DNA of 64,000 nt from Mactra quadrangularis (Eukaryota > Mollusca > Bivalvia > Venerida > Mactridae), in assembly GCA_025267735.1 (NCBI GenBank), contig CM046303.1, positions 32,464,380-32,528,379 of the forward strand, in the 5' to 3' direction. A model generated the notes under the pieces. It did not search any database. It worked only from the letters and a program-made list of their open reading frames with translations, and was not told the origin of the DNA. Made by a program: the position numbers and the translations under genes. Numbering within the stretch: position 1 is the first letter of the stretch; each line of letters begins with the position of its first letter. Below, piece by piece: positions 46,310 through 56,380 of this stretch.

Positions 46310-46545
46310 CACAGGTGCCAGTCACAGTTTTCCCTTTTTATGTATATATAAAGAGAAAATGTTTCTAACGCCTGTTCAACGGTTGTAATTTTCAAATCGT
46401 CACCACGCTCATACAAACGACCCGATCGTCAAATCGTTATCACTACCTGCTCAAGAAAGGTTTATCCCACGTAAAATACTTTTTATTTGAAGAAAATCTG
46501 TCCACAATAATATAAAATGGCCCCATATATCCCCAAAAGCCCTAC
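46310..46545 (+). repeat. Dispersed repeat H, copy 2
   Basis: CTAACGCCTGTTCAACGG, TTTTCAAATCGTC and CCCGATCGTCAAATCG match 33650-33890. The two copies are moderately diverged. Confidence 0.65.
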
Positions 46546-46559
46546 ATACACGAATCAGA

Positions 46560-47420
46560 GTAAAATCAAAACAAACTTTCATACCAGAATATTTCAAGCC
46601 GCCCGGCTAGCTCAGTTGGTAGCACGCAGGTCTATTGATCGATGGTTAGATTCCGGGGGGGGGGGCATACTTTCGTGGAGCTTGGTCATGAAATTATTTC
46701 TACGGCCATTCTCCATCCTACAAATATTTTTTTTGAATTATGTAGGGCAGTTGTCAGTCACTGACGAAAGTGTGCGCTTAGTAGTTGGTTAACAGCTAAA
46801 TCCAGAGATTTATCCTTTATAGGAAGAGTGAGTAGGTTGACTGATCGCCGTTATATGACCTATACAATGTGTTGCTACGGCGTTAAACCCAACAAAAACA
46901 AACAAACAAACCAGAATATTTCGATACAAAAAGTACCTACTAGAGGGTTAACAATTTTTTTTTTCAATTTTAGTTCATGTGACCTAGTTTTTTTCATCCA
47001 AGATGTCCCTTTTTCAAACTCAATTGAGTAATTACCTAGACAAGCATCTTGATCAAGTTTGATAACAATTGAGTATTTACAGGATTTTCCATATTCGGGC
47101 TGTGTGACATAGTTTTGTGACCCCATGTGACACATATTCAAACATGACCTACGAATCATTTAAACAAACTTTCAAACCAATGTCCAGGATATTTTAATAA
47201 AACAGTATCCACTAGAATAGTAACAATACTTTTTTTCTATGTTAGCTCCTGTGACCTCAATTGAGCAATTATCTAGATAAACAACATCACTAAGTTTGAT
47301 GATGAGTGAGGCAATACTATGACCACTAGAGTGTTCACAAACAATAATCTTGGAAAGACGACAGACGAGGACGCCGGGCATTCAACGATCCTGAAAGCTC
47401 AATCTGAGCTAGCTCGACTA
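46560..47420 (+). repeat. Old dispersed repeat with two diverged units, host of SINE B insertion
   Basis: AAACAAACTTTCATACCAGA (46570), then after the SINE GTACCTACTAGAGGGTTAAC, TTCATGTGACCTAG and ACTCAATTGAGTAATTACCT. A second unit starts near 47160 with AAACAAACTTTCAAACCAAT, ATCCACTAGAATAGTAAC, TCCTGTGACCTCAATTGAGC. The end (GACGACAGACGAGGACGCC) resembles a dispersed repeat common in molluscs as far as I know. Confidence 0.55.
46596..46910 (+). mobile_element. tRNA-derived SINE, family B, full-length with 12-bp target duplication
   Basis: A 315-bp copy flanked by a perfect direct repeat CCAGAATATTTC at 46584-46595 and 46911-46922, which fixes the ends. The head is AAGCCGCCCGGCTAGCTCAG and the tail GGCGTTAAACCCAACAAA followed by an AAAC-rich run. 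The B box is damaged by a run of G (46657-46666). It inserted into an older dispersed repeat spanning about 46560-47420. Confidence 0.93.
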
Positions 47421-47577
47421 AGCATAAAGTTCATATGTAAATTGTTATATTTTGTTCGTGTTAAAATGTGTTTAAAACACATTCAAGACTACATATTAAC
47501 ATTTTTTTGTAAAAAAAACTTTGAATAAAAGAGTAAAGCACGATAAATGACCGATAGACCACACTGAGAATTCGAAG

Positions 47578-47587
47578 TCTCGCGAGA
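47578..47587 (+). promoter_or_regulatory. TCTCGCGAGA promoter motif
   Basis: An exact 10-bp palindrome known from CpG promoters of animals, bound by BANP in vertebrates. A CCGCCATTT segment (YY1-like) follows at 47620 and an ATG at 47683 opens a 16-codon frame. Function inferred. Confidence 0.45.
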
Positions 47588-47682
47588 GTGACCTCCCCTG
47601 AAAATACGTCAGTTTCAAACATCCGCCATTTGAATCACATAGCAGTCAATAGCGATACTAATTGTCATATATTTGATTGAAA

Positions 47683-47733
47683 ATGGTTATTTCGTTTGAA
47701 TTTAATAATGTTTATGAGGAAACGAAGTTGTAA
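47683..47733 (+). CDS. Possible first-exon fragment after the TCTCGCGAGA motif
   Basis: ATGGTTATTTCG opens MVISFEFNNVYEETKL and stops at TAA just before the 460-bp element at 47738. It may be a coding start cut by that insertion, or chance. No family recognised. Confidence 0.25.
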   Translation: MVISFEFNNVYEETKL

Positions 47734-47737
47734 AGCA

Positions 47738-48197
47738 GAGGTGCGTTCAACAATGCGAGGGATGCGACATCAAGCGCTCTCGTTCTGAACGCGGGCGCCC
47801 GCGCGAGTGCTCGCTCGCGCTCGCGATTCAGCTCGAGAGGTGTTTCGCTTGGATATCAAAGATGGCGGCTGGAAAAATTAAATTTTTATCTAAAAGAATT
47901 ATCCCCGAAAAGTGGGTTGCAAACTTGAGTGTTGCTTGTTCCACATAACAGATCCACGCAATGCATATAATAGAATACATTTGGTACAGTAAATTGTATC
48001 ATAATGATTCATATATGATAAAAAATGTCCAAGATCTCATGCATCAGCAGAAACAATTGTTTCCCCACCCGCTATTTTAAATAATGTCATGTTTGACGTC
48101 ATTTTGGATTTTTTAGTGAGCGCTCGCAGTCGTTCAATAGCCTAACAATTCGCGAAGCAGGCGCTCGGTCGAGCGCTCGAATTGTTGAACGCACCTC
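47738..48197 (+). mobile_element. CpG-rich TIR element
   Basis: GAGGTGCGTTCAACAATGCG and its inverse ATTGTTGAACGCACCTC bound 460 bp. The left third is extremely CpG-rich (GCGGGCGCCCGCGCGAG). Inside are AAGATGGCGGC, a TGACGTCA at 48094-48101 and a 28-codon frame at 47862-47948 (MAAGKIKFLSKRIIPEKW...). The target duplication is not clear. Confidence 0.8.
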
Positions 48198-48285
48198 CGT
48201 ACTACTATGTGCCTACAGCTCCGATTTGTTCTGAATCAGAAATTTCGGCCTCAGGAGAGTCCCAGACGGATTCGGAAGATGAAGT
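48194..48285 (+). CDS. Possible exon fragment with acidic tail and splice donor
   Basis: One frame reads PPYYYVPTAPICSESE then an acidic Ser-rich stretch ending SQTDSEDE. GTGTAAG follows at 48284: either a stop at 48287-48289 or a donor GTAAGA after 48285. With 47683-47733 it could be the two halves of an exon split by the CpG-rich element. No downstream exon was identified. Confidence 0.25.
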
Positions 48286-49885
48286 GTAAGATATTTCAGT
48301 CGGAGATTAAATAAATACAAATTACTAATCATGTACCGCTGGTTAAACACATTGTAGTCGGTTACCATGTAGATAGTCAAATGAATCATACATGTAATAG
48401 CAGCAGTATAAATGGCTCCTACTGAAATGGTTTGTGATTTCCAATTAGAAAATTTAGGACTGCTTGTAACGTAAGCAGACTGTCGTTAATAACTAACGCA
48501 CTATTGGTAAACACCGAAACATCTTGAAATGGACCTTACACTTGTACTGAATTATAGTAATTGTCCTTACTTTTAATGAGTGTCTGGGAAAGCTGACATA
48601 CTTTTAATTCAACACATAAATGTACTAATTAAAGCTTGTGTTGTCAAAAATACATTTTCATATCGCTTTTAAGAGCTGCTTTCAACCGGAAAAAAGCTGA
48701 TGGGTTTCGTCTAGACTAAGTCCGTATTTATTCGTATATATGTCTTCAAAAAAGATATTGTCTTGCGTAAACATCTGAGCACGGCACCATACAGTTTTTT
48801 TCAATTATTGTCAAGGGAACTATAAATGGGAATATTATAGATATATCAATATTCTCTGTCAAATGAATAGTTGACTTGACAGCACTAATTTCTTCCAGTG
48901 TATTAAAGGTGGCTAAAAACTGTAAAAATACAATTTTATTTTCAACATGGGATTTTCAAACCTTGTCCTTTAAAGATTTGATATCACTGTCGTGTGCTCC
49001 AGAGATTTGACTTTATTATCGTGTTTTATTAGCTTATTTACACCTTCCGTGTTTTCCAATGAATGCATTTGCACTGTACCACTCCGTTTCATAACATCAT
49101 TTTTGTCGGACAATAGCTTGTCAAAGCTTATGTTATTTTGTTTACTTGTATTTCCGATTTTGTTGTTGTTGTTGTATATCAGAGGATATAAACTATAGTT
49201 CGAATAATACAATGAACTAACCCACGAAGAGGGATACCCAGGATGACTTTAAAATAAACAATTGTGATATGTTTTACTTGAGTCTTAGTTGTTGGTGTAA
49301 TGGAAAGCGTTCTATCATAACAAGCATGATTTACAAAGTGGTGGGGATTTATCAACCATGCTAATTTTGTTAAAATGAATTAGACATATTGTATTTTCAT
49401 TACTGCCTTCCCCTAAAATGATTAGTCTCATTTTTAATGTTTACCAAAACAAGTTTTGTTTTTTTGTACGTACTAAAAAAAGACTACATTATTTTTAGAA
49501 GCACAAACACGCACACTGTACATTTTAGACATACAACTAGACGATGCACATGAAACCTAACTAAAAACAACATTTACAAGAACAAAACTGATTTAGTTTG
49601 TCGTGTACCGAACTGTAATGATCAAATATGTTTAATGTACCTACGTGCAAGAATTGACATTTAGCAAACTCGTCAAAACGTTCAGACTAACTGAACTGTT
49701 TATATAAGACGACAAGACGCTATCGATGTTTGCTTTATATAATGAAATGAGGACTTGTATTGTCGCTCAGTTTTCAAGTCCAACTTTAGTTTAAGCTATG
49801 ATAAAAAGTCGGGGAATTATTGAGTCGCTAACTGTTGTACGTTTGGCTTACAAAAACATTGAATTCTACTTACATAAACAGTAAA

Positions 49886-50116
49886 GCCACAGTCCCATAG
49901 ACATAAAAATAGCCGTGAGGGCACCGTACGGGCGCCGTGCGATCAAGCTCCGCAAGGACCCGTACGAACTCTTGCGTACCCGTACGGACTGTTACGTTTG
50001 GGTGTGTTGTTTTGTACCATGTGCGTACCGTCACCTTGATACGCAAGGCTTTCCACGGCCTACGACTGTCTGCACGTACTGGTCCGTAACAAGCTACGAT
50101 TTTATGGGACTGAGGC
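49886..50116 (+). mobile_element. GC-rich TIR element
   Basis: GCCACAGTCCCATAGACATA and its inverse TATGGGACTGAGGC bound 231 bp that contain repeated CCGTACG motifs. Open frames on both strands (49870-50118, 49915-50133) come from its composition. Confidence 0.75.
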
Positions 50117-50221
50117 ATAATGTCATTTTATAGTCTAAAGTTTCATGCGTATGCACGTTCACATACTTTACAGCTAATACTCCAGCTCATTACTGGTATC
50201 CTTTAATCAATCTCCCTGGGG

Positions 50222-50301
50222 AGATTTATGCAGCCGACAAATTGGCTCAACGGAATTATACACACAATGTAGGTACTCAATCACACTTGGGCGGAGTAAA
50301 G
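50222..50301 (-). mobile_element. SINE family C, copy 3, left part (split by the foldback element)
   Basis: GCAGCCGACAAATTGGCTC...GGCGGAGTAAAG matches the low end of the 44747-44940 copy. The SINE is interrupted here and resumes at 52312. Confidence 0.75.
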
Positions 50302-50330
50302 TATGGAGGATGATTACAGACAAAATTGCA

Positions 50331-50585
50331 TCATGCTTGATGCTATTCTATATTACACATTTTTACTTTTATGTTCGACATTCATTCTTCGAACTTTTAT
50401 ATTGCAATTTTATCATGCTTGATTCTATTCTATCTTACACATTTTTACTTTCATGTTCGACATTCATTCTTTGAACTTACATATTGCAATTTTATCATGC
50501 TTGATTCTATTCTATCTTCTACATTTTTACTTTCATGTTCGACATTCATTCTCCGAACTTACATATTGCAATTTTATTATGTTTA
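50331..50585 (+). repeat. Left-arm 82-bp tandem units
   Basis: The landmark TCATGCTTGA occurs at 50331, 50413 and 50495. The open frame here (50371-50601) is repeated in mirror image at 52245-51970 and follows from the repeats. Confidence 0.9.
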
Positions 50586-51297
50586 TTCCGTCATTGAATG
50601 AAAATAACAAAATACGTTATAAGCGATAGCATGTAAAACTAGCGAGAATGAACTAAGCATTACGAATGAAGAAGTTACAATTTTCAACAAGTAATCAAAA
50701 ATGAAGAATGTAAAATTTCGGAACAAGCATAAAATGACGAGTCTTATTTTGACACCAGATGTCGCTACGCGAGGTCTATTCGTCTATTTCCGTAAAATAC
50801 CGAATTACTCCGTACATGTGTACTAACACTCAACGCATACGCGACCAATGAGCTATACTTAGATATATATTTATAGCTCATTGTATGTCACAGTCGAAAA
50901 CATAAACAACGTTTGTACGCATGCTATCTCACCAAGTATAAAAACTTCATTGTAGTGATAATCTCGCGGGGACATTTCACTGTCATCCGCTGGAGAATTA
51001 GGATGAGTAAACCAATATAGGTCATGGTAGATAAGTTAATCTTTTGACAGTGTGAGTTTTTCAAGAAGTAAAAATTCAGTATGTCGTATAAGGCTAGACA
51101 TATTTGACCCATGTCACGCATCCGACACCTGAAGCCATTTGATCCGACTCCTTTTTAGCATTGCAACTGTTTTAAAAGGAATTTAATAGAACAAGGGATT
51201 TGTGCAACAATGACTTTAGTGCATTGTATTACAAATACGATGGCGAAAAGTACCGCTTAAAGTATTTTCCATGACTTAAATAAAAACAAGTATGAAT

Positions 51298-51718
51298 CAG
51301 AGGCGTAGCAAGGGCTACGCAGAATTCTAAGGGGTCAAGGGCATGCCATCCCCGAATTTGTTTTTCTGTAGATCATCTCAGGAGCGATTTGGTAATTATT
51401 CAAAAAGAGTTTGTATTATTCATTTCGGGCACAAATATTGGAAGACATTCGTACCAATTACCAATCATTTCCAACCAGCGTTCAATAATTATATAGTCTG
51501 GAGTCAAAGACAAACTACGAATTTAAACCGCAAACTCGACTTACAATTTTTAAAGGCAACTTGACATAAGGTTAGTAAAATAATGAGCAGTTTTGTTTTA
51601 CATCACATACCCCCTCAGGCCTTAGTTTTTATTGCGTTTTTGGCGTTTGTGCTTAAACGATTTTCTGGACCAATTTGTACGCAGCTGCGTACTCTGCGTA
51701 CTGTTAGCTACGCGCCTG
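51298..51718 (+). mobile_element. Nested TIR element with 5-bp target duplication
   Basis: CAGAGGCGTAGCAAGGGC at the left and GTTAGCTACGCGCCTG at the right are inverted (CAG(A/G)(G/C)GCGTAGC). TGAAT flanks both sides (51293-51297 and 51719-51723). The CAG...CTG ends and this duplication fit a hAT-like element of the 5-bp type. It lies in the loop of the foldback element. A frame at 51583-51876 crosses its end and is not supported as a gene. Confidence 0.72.
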
Positions 51719-51859
51719 TGAATAATTCAAATAAATTGGTAACTTACTTGCGTCGTTCACACGACGGAAATAGAAAAGTTGCGCGTTTTCAACAGCGTTG
51801 TTCCTACGTTCAACGGGAGACAACCGAAAGTTTTAGAGTACAGGTCGGGAACCAAGCGG

Positions 51860-51883
51860 CAATGAGCTATATATAGCTCATTG
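51860..51883. repeat. Perfect 24-bp palindrome
   Basis: CAATGAGCTATA followed directly by its reverse complement. A broken version with an inserted segment is at 50847-50883, at the inner end of the other foldback arm. Confidence 0.9.
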
Positions 51884-52029
51884 AGTAGCGCCCTCTGGTG
51901 TAATAATGAATGTACATTAGCTTAATTCTAACTTGTTTATTCGTAATGCTTACTTCATCCTCGCTAATTTTACATGCTATATCGCTTATTACGTATTTTG
52001 TTATCTTCATTTAATGACGTAATAAACAT

Positions 52030-52290
52030 GATAAAATTGCAATATGTAAGTTCGGAGAATGAATGTCGAACATGAAAGTTAAAATGCGGAAGACAGAATA
52101 GAATCAAGCGTGATAAAATTGCAATATGTAAGTTCGAAGAATGAATGTCGAACATGAAAGTAAAAATATGGAAGAGAATAGAATCAAGCATGATAAAATT
52201 GCAATATGAAAGTTCGAAGAATGAATGTCGAACATAAAAGTACAATGTAAAAATGTGTAATATAGAATAGCATCAAGCATGATGCAATTT
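52030..52290 (-). repeat. Right-arm 82-bp tandem units
   Basis: Inverse of the left-arm units: AAGCATGATAAAATTGCAAT, GAATGAATGTCGAACATGAA repeated three times with small indels. Confidence 0.9.
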
Positions 52291-52311
52291 TGTCTGTAAT
52301 CATCCTCCATA

Positions 52312-52430
52312 GTAAAGCAACTGAAGATAAATTTCTTGCTCAATGAATTTAGCTGTGCCCCTATTGAGGGTTCGCACCTTGGACCACTCTATCCCCAAGC
52401 GCGCGTCCTACCACTGGACTACTGTTCATG
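52312..52430 (-). mobile_element. SINE family C, copy 3, right part
   Basis: Resumes with GTAAAGCAACTGAAGATAAA, TTGCTCAATGAATTTAGC and the head GCGCGTCCTACCACTGGAC. Together with 50222-50301 it makes one SINE split by the 2.0-kb foldback element, with GTAAAG duplicated. Confidence 0.78.
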
Positions 52431-52585
52431 TTTGGTGTAAGAATTAACATGTCAACTGGTTTATTGTGAGTTTGAACCTTAGTCATTATATGAATGGCGT
52501 TAATTATGTAAGAATGATAACGTTTAGTTTATACTAATATATTTTAGCTCGAATGTTAAAGCAGTTCTTACTAGTCTACCAAATT

Positions 52586-52750
52586 TACAGTGCATCTACT
52601 TTTGAACAACACTCAAGTATGATGCTGTTTCGAGGTCGTTGGTCTGCAGAGGTTGAATTCAATTGAAATTGCACCTAAAGGAAATATCAAAAGCTATTGT
52701 GATGCGGAGTCTTATTTTGTAGAGGACTGCGCTGCAGAGGTTATACTGTA
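52586..52750 (+). mobile_element. MITE family J, copy 2
   Basis: TACAGTGCATCTACTTTTG at the left and GCAGAGGTTATACTGTA at the right. ATCAAAAGCTATTGTG and TAGAGGACTGCGCTGCAG align with copy 1. Confidence 0.72.
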
Positions 52751-52774
52751 ATTACTTGCACTGCACTGCTTGGT

Positions 52775-52840
52775 CTCCAGTACTGGGCAAGTAGGATTAA
52801 ACGTCTTGCTCAAGGAAACATCGTGGTGTGTTTGGGATGA
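52775..52840 (-). mobile_element. SINE family C remnant
   Basis: CCAGTACTGGGCAAGTAGG and GTCTTGCTCAAGGAAACATC match the body of family C. The tRNA head is lost. Confidence 0.45.
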
Positions 52841-54650
52841 TAATATACACGTTATTATGAATTGATTATGTCACACTGCAATTGATATGATTTGCTGAAC
52901 ACGTTCTCTCTATAAATAAATTTGACTTAATGGAAATTTAGCATGTTTCCAACAGAGTATATGTATTGACGACACGATATTGTCACATTAATGTTTTTTG
53001 TATTTTATATTTCTATCCGCTAGAACTATTGTGTAATGCAATGTAATTTGTTCTTCATAATGTTTACTTAAATCAATTATATTTTAAAATAATGCTTACC
53101 ATTAAATCAATATAAAATATTGAATGTATTTCATTCATGTAACGACTAGATTAAAAATGCTGGAGGAACGATTTATGCCAAATACTATTATCATAATATA
53201 ATGATATTATTGTACGAATGAAACAATATCGTCTCGTATATTAGCTTTATGCCAAATACTTTTTACCCGGTTCCGTACCACAGTTTATATGGCGCCGGGG
53301 TTCCAATTCAAACCATAACAATTTGACATGTCATTTGTTTCCATTAGCACAGTGTATAGACCATTTTGGTGACATTGTTAAAGGGTATGTGAATACTAAA
53401 TATTGACATGCTATAGGGTCAAAGAAAGGTATATTATGTGCGCTCGCCAATGTTAAATGGCCAAAATGTCTTTTGAAACGGCGTTAGACCCAGTGAAAAG
53501 AATGCATTCAACAATCCGAGCTGCTTCATTGCAGTTTGATTTCAAAAGTTAGACGATGGCAGTTTCCTTACAGCTAGTGAAATTGCTTAAAAAGCTTTCC
53601 ATAAATCTCACTCTACACTGCGAAGCGTTGGATATATCAGATCGTTATTTAAATGAATTACTCGAGAAATCAGTGCATGCAAGTTCATGGTACACAAATG
53701 GTACTGAAGGCTAATCAGAAAAGTGTATACTTTTTGCTCCGCACATATCTCCAAGCCAGTTTTATTTTTTTTGAAAAAAAAACAACATTGGAAAACCTAC
53801 CAAAGATTTTCCTAATCAAAATTGAAGACGACTTGTCAAAGTAGCACTCAGAAAAATAATAGTTTCCGAGGTGTTAGCAAAAAGTATAAAACTATTGTTG
53901 GAGATGTGATGCGCAGCAAATAATACACACTTTTCTGCTTGAGGAGATAGCTTCAGTTTAGAGAACATACCATAGTGACTCTAGACTGAACTTAAGATAG
54001 GATTGACTTTTGTCTCACTTAAACTAGTACATTATATATGTGTCAGTCATAATTATATAAAGAAAACACGAACCGTGCCTACATTACCAATAAACTAATA
54101 TAATTGTTATCTTCTTAAAAAGTTGTAAACTACTAAATTTGACATATTTGTGTCCCTGTTGTTTTCTTTAATGACATAAAAGGCGTATCTGGTCTACGCC
54201 TCACGCCTCACCTTTTTTAGTAATGAGTTCTGTATCTAATTATGGTACGGATAATGAGTTTTAACATTCCATTTAAGAAATGCCGTGTGAACCCAAATGT
54301 CTCTTGAATGTCATGAATTATATTATGTATTTCAATAACACACATTGGTTCACGTTGCTAATACCACGTGACAATTTGTAATTAGTGTGGGTTATAATTA
54401 TATCGCACCTCGAAGTAAGAATTCACTTCTAAAACTCTTTGTTATTGCTATTTCACTCTTTAGAGAGTATATGGAGTGTCCACTCCTTCTAATAATTAGC
54501 GCATTTGTAGAATATTTATTTGAAAAATCTACCTTAAGTAGGTGTGTTTTCATATTATGACCCACATGTGATAAAGGCACCGTGTATGCCAAGCATTAAA
54601 TTTTTGACTGCTAAAACATCTTGTCAATGAGACATGTGTCCATTCGATTA
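52841..54650. other. Intergenic, nothing recognised
   Basis: AT-rich. A possible SINE tail remnant (GGCGTTAGACCCAGTGAAAA) lies at 53483-53502. No gene seen. Confidence 0.45.
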
Positions 54651-54659
54651 TTGAACTAA

Positions 54660-55445
54660 CTGCTAATATATTCAATTCAAAGTCAATTTATATAGCGCAA
54701 AAATTATATAGACTATATATTTGATTGCGCTTCACAATTAATCACATAGAGTTCACAATTAATCAAATAAAATCACAGTTTAAACCATTTCAAGTTAATT
54801 TATGAAATTTAGAGAATAAATTAGTTTTAAGTTTTTTTTCTGAATTAATTTTCTGGTGGAATTGAGTTTAGGTCATGCGGGAGAGCGTTCCACCATTTCG
54901 GGCCAATAACACGAATTGATCTGTCGACTATCTTGGTCCTATTTCTTGGAACAGCTAACTGAGCACTGCCAGATTATCTTAAGGTGTATGTGAAGTTTGA
55001 ATAGCCGAGAAGCTCAGTTAAGTAAACAAGTAGTAAAACCTTAAACATTATTCTTGCTTTATGTGGCAACCAATGAAGTTTTTTTAATATTTCAAGACTG
55101 GAAATGTCAAATGAAGAATTAGTTACTAATCTAGCTGCATGCTTTTGAATTTCCTGTAATCTGTCTATTTGATATGCTGGAATATCTGTTAGCAAACAAA
55201 TGCAGAAATCTAAATGCGAGTGAATTAAACCATGAACTAATGTTTCTGTTGACTTTTGTGAAAGATGTTTGCGGATTCCTCTGAGGTTACGTAATTGTAC
55301 ATGAGCAATTTGACATTTCTTTCTGATGTGATTATCAAAACTAAGAGTTATTTCCATCAAGATCTCTTACATTTTCAACTCACTTAACTTTAGTTCCACC
55401 AACCATCACACTTGATATGTTTACTTTTGCCAGCTGTTGTTTAGT
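54660..55445 (-). mobile_element. LINE 3' fragment (CR1/L2/jockey-like, different family)
   Basis: The minus-strand frame 55360-54974 reads as the thumb and C-terminal part of a reverse transcriptase: LSFDNHIRKKCQIAHVQLRN, IHSHLDFCICLLTDIP, LQEIQKHAARLVTNSS, LKKLHWLPHKARIMFK. A shift near 54985 leads to AQLAVPRNRTKIVDRSIRVI and GPKWWNALPHDLNSIPPEN. Upstream, a frame with LAKVNIS-VMVGGTKVK continues to about 55440. The low end has the 3' UTR-like TTTATATAGCGCAAAA. Confidence 0.88.
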
Positions 55446-56154
55446 GTAATAGATGATAATTACAAACATAAAAGATTGTATTACCTTATTTCGTATATAA
55501 AATTAATGTAATTTTTTACCCTCGGAAAACATATCATTTCAAAACATACATGTAATCTCTTCCGCCTCGAGCCAACAGTTTGACTATTTTCAAATAACAT
55601 ACGGAAATAACTGTATTATAATTTATTCTTTTTGTGTCTGGGTTGTGTTTTTCTCCACATTTTAAACAGGAGACGAACCTGTCGTTTGCCATACCATACC
55701 GACGATATGATGCAAAGGATATATACTGTGTTACATTTACATATATTGCATAAAACCTTTTTAATAATTTTAATAATTCGCATTAAATATCTCTGGATTT
55801 GTCATTTTAGATGATACAATTATCCTTGTTTATGTTACCTAAGGATCATAATATATAGACCGACTGGCTCTAATCCTTTCTAAATAAAATATCAAATACG
55901 GATTTAGTAATATGTAAAAATGGTTTACAGGACCTGTGGGCTAATCATAAGACTCACGAATGTCATAAGTTATTTCATGTATTCTATATTGGATATTAAA
56001 TATTTTATGAAAACAGTACTTTTACGTGTATAGCTTATCACGTTTTTTCAAAATGTACATTTATAATTGTCAATAAAATACATGTAAAGTCAGGCAATAT
56101 TTTGACTGTTTTGTACTTGAAGCCACGAGCAATTCAATGGAAAAAATGCGTTCT

Positions 56155-56380
56155 CCTAAAATACTTCCGTGACGAACATTTTAAAGTTGACTTACAGAAC
56201 TTTTTCAATCGATACCATCATATGCGATACTTAATTATCTGAAGGAAATAAAAAAAATTATCATAAAATTAAGATCAAAAACCATTTTAATCCGGTTGCA
56301 TTAATTGTTATCATCAATTGCTTTCGTCGCAATATAACCTTTCTTTGTTGATGCGCCGTAAAACCCAAACAAACAAACAG
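56155..56380 (+). mobile_element. 3' end of an RNase-H-type LINE, plus strand
   Basis: A decayed frame reads FRDEHFKVDLQNFFNRYHHM-RYLII, matching [16 protein letters not shown]...AILNFLKEI of the 30658-31160 fragment. It ends in GCGCCGTAAAACCCAAACAA followed by AAC repeats. Confidence 0.65.

Larger units (their letters stand above)
50302..52311 (+). mobile_element. 2,010-bp foldback element with tandem repeats in both arms
   Basis: TATGGAGGATGATTACAGAC at the left and its inverse at the right. GTAAAG is duplicated at 50296-50301 and 52312-52317, and the site lies in a SINE C. Each arm has three units of 82 bp (CATGCTTGATTCTATTCTAT, GTTCGACATTCATTC, TTACATATTGCAATTTTA). The arms run inward to CAATGAGCTATA palindromes at 50847-50883 and 51860-51883. 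The centre holds a second element (51298-51718). No transposase frame was seen. Confidence 0.9.

Noticed and set aside
49870..50133. Arg-rich frames on both strands as genes
   Set aside because: They cover a GC-rich 231-bp TIR element. Arg content comes from CGT/CCGTACG repeats.
50371..50601. Open frames in 50371-50601 and 51970-52343 as related proteins
   Set aside because: Generated by the 82-bp tandem units in both foldback arms.
51583..51876. 97-codon frame as a protein gene
   Set aside because: It crosses the end of the nested TIR element at 51718 and runs into the 24-bp palindrome. No protein features.
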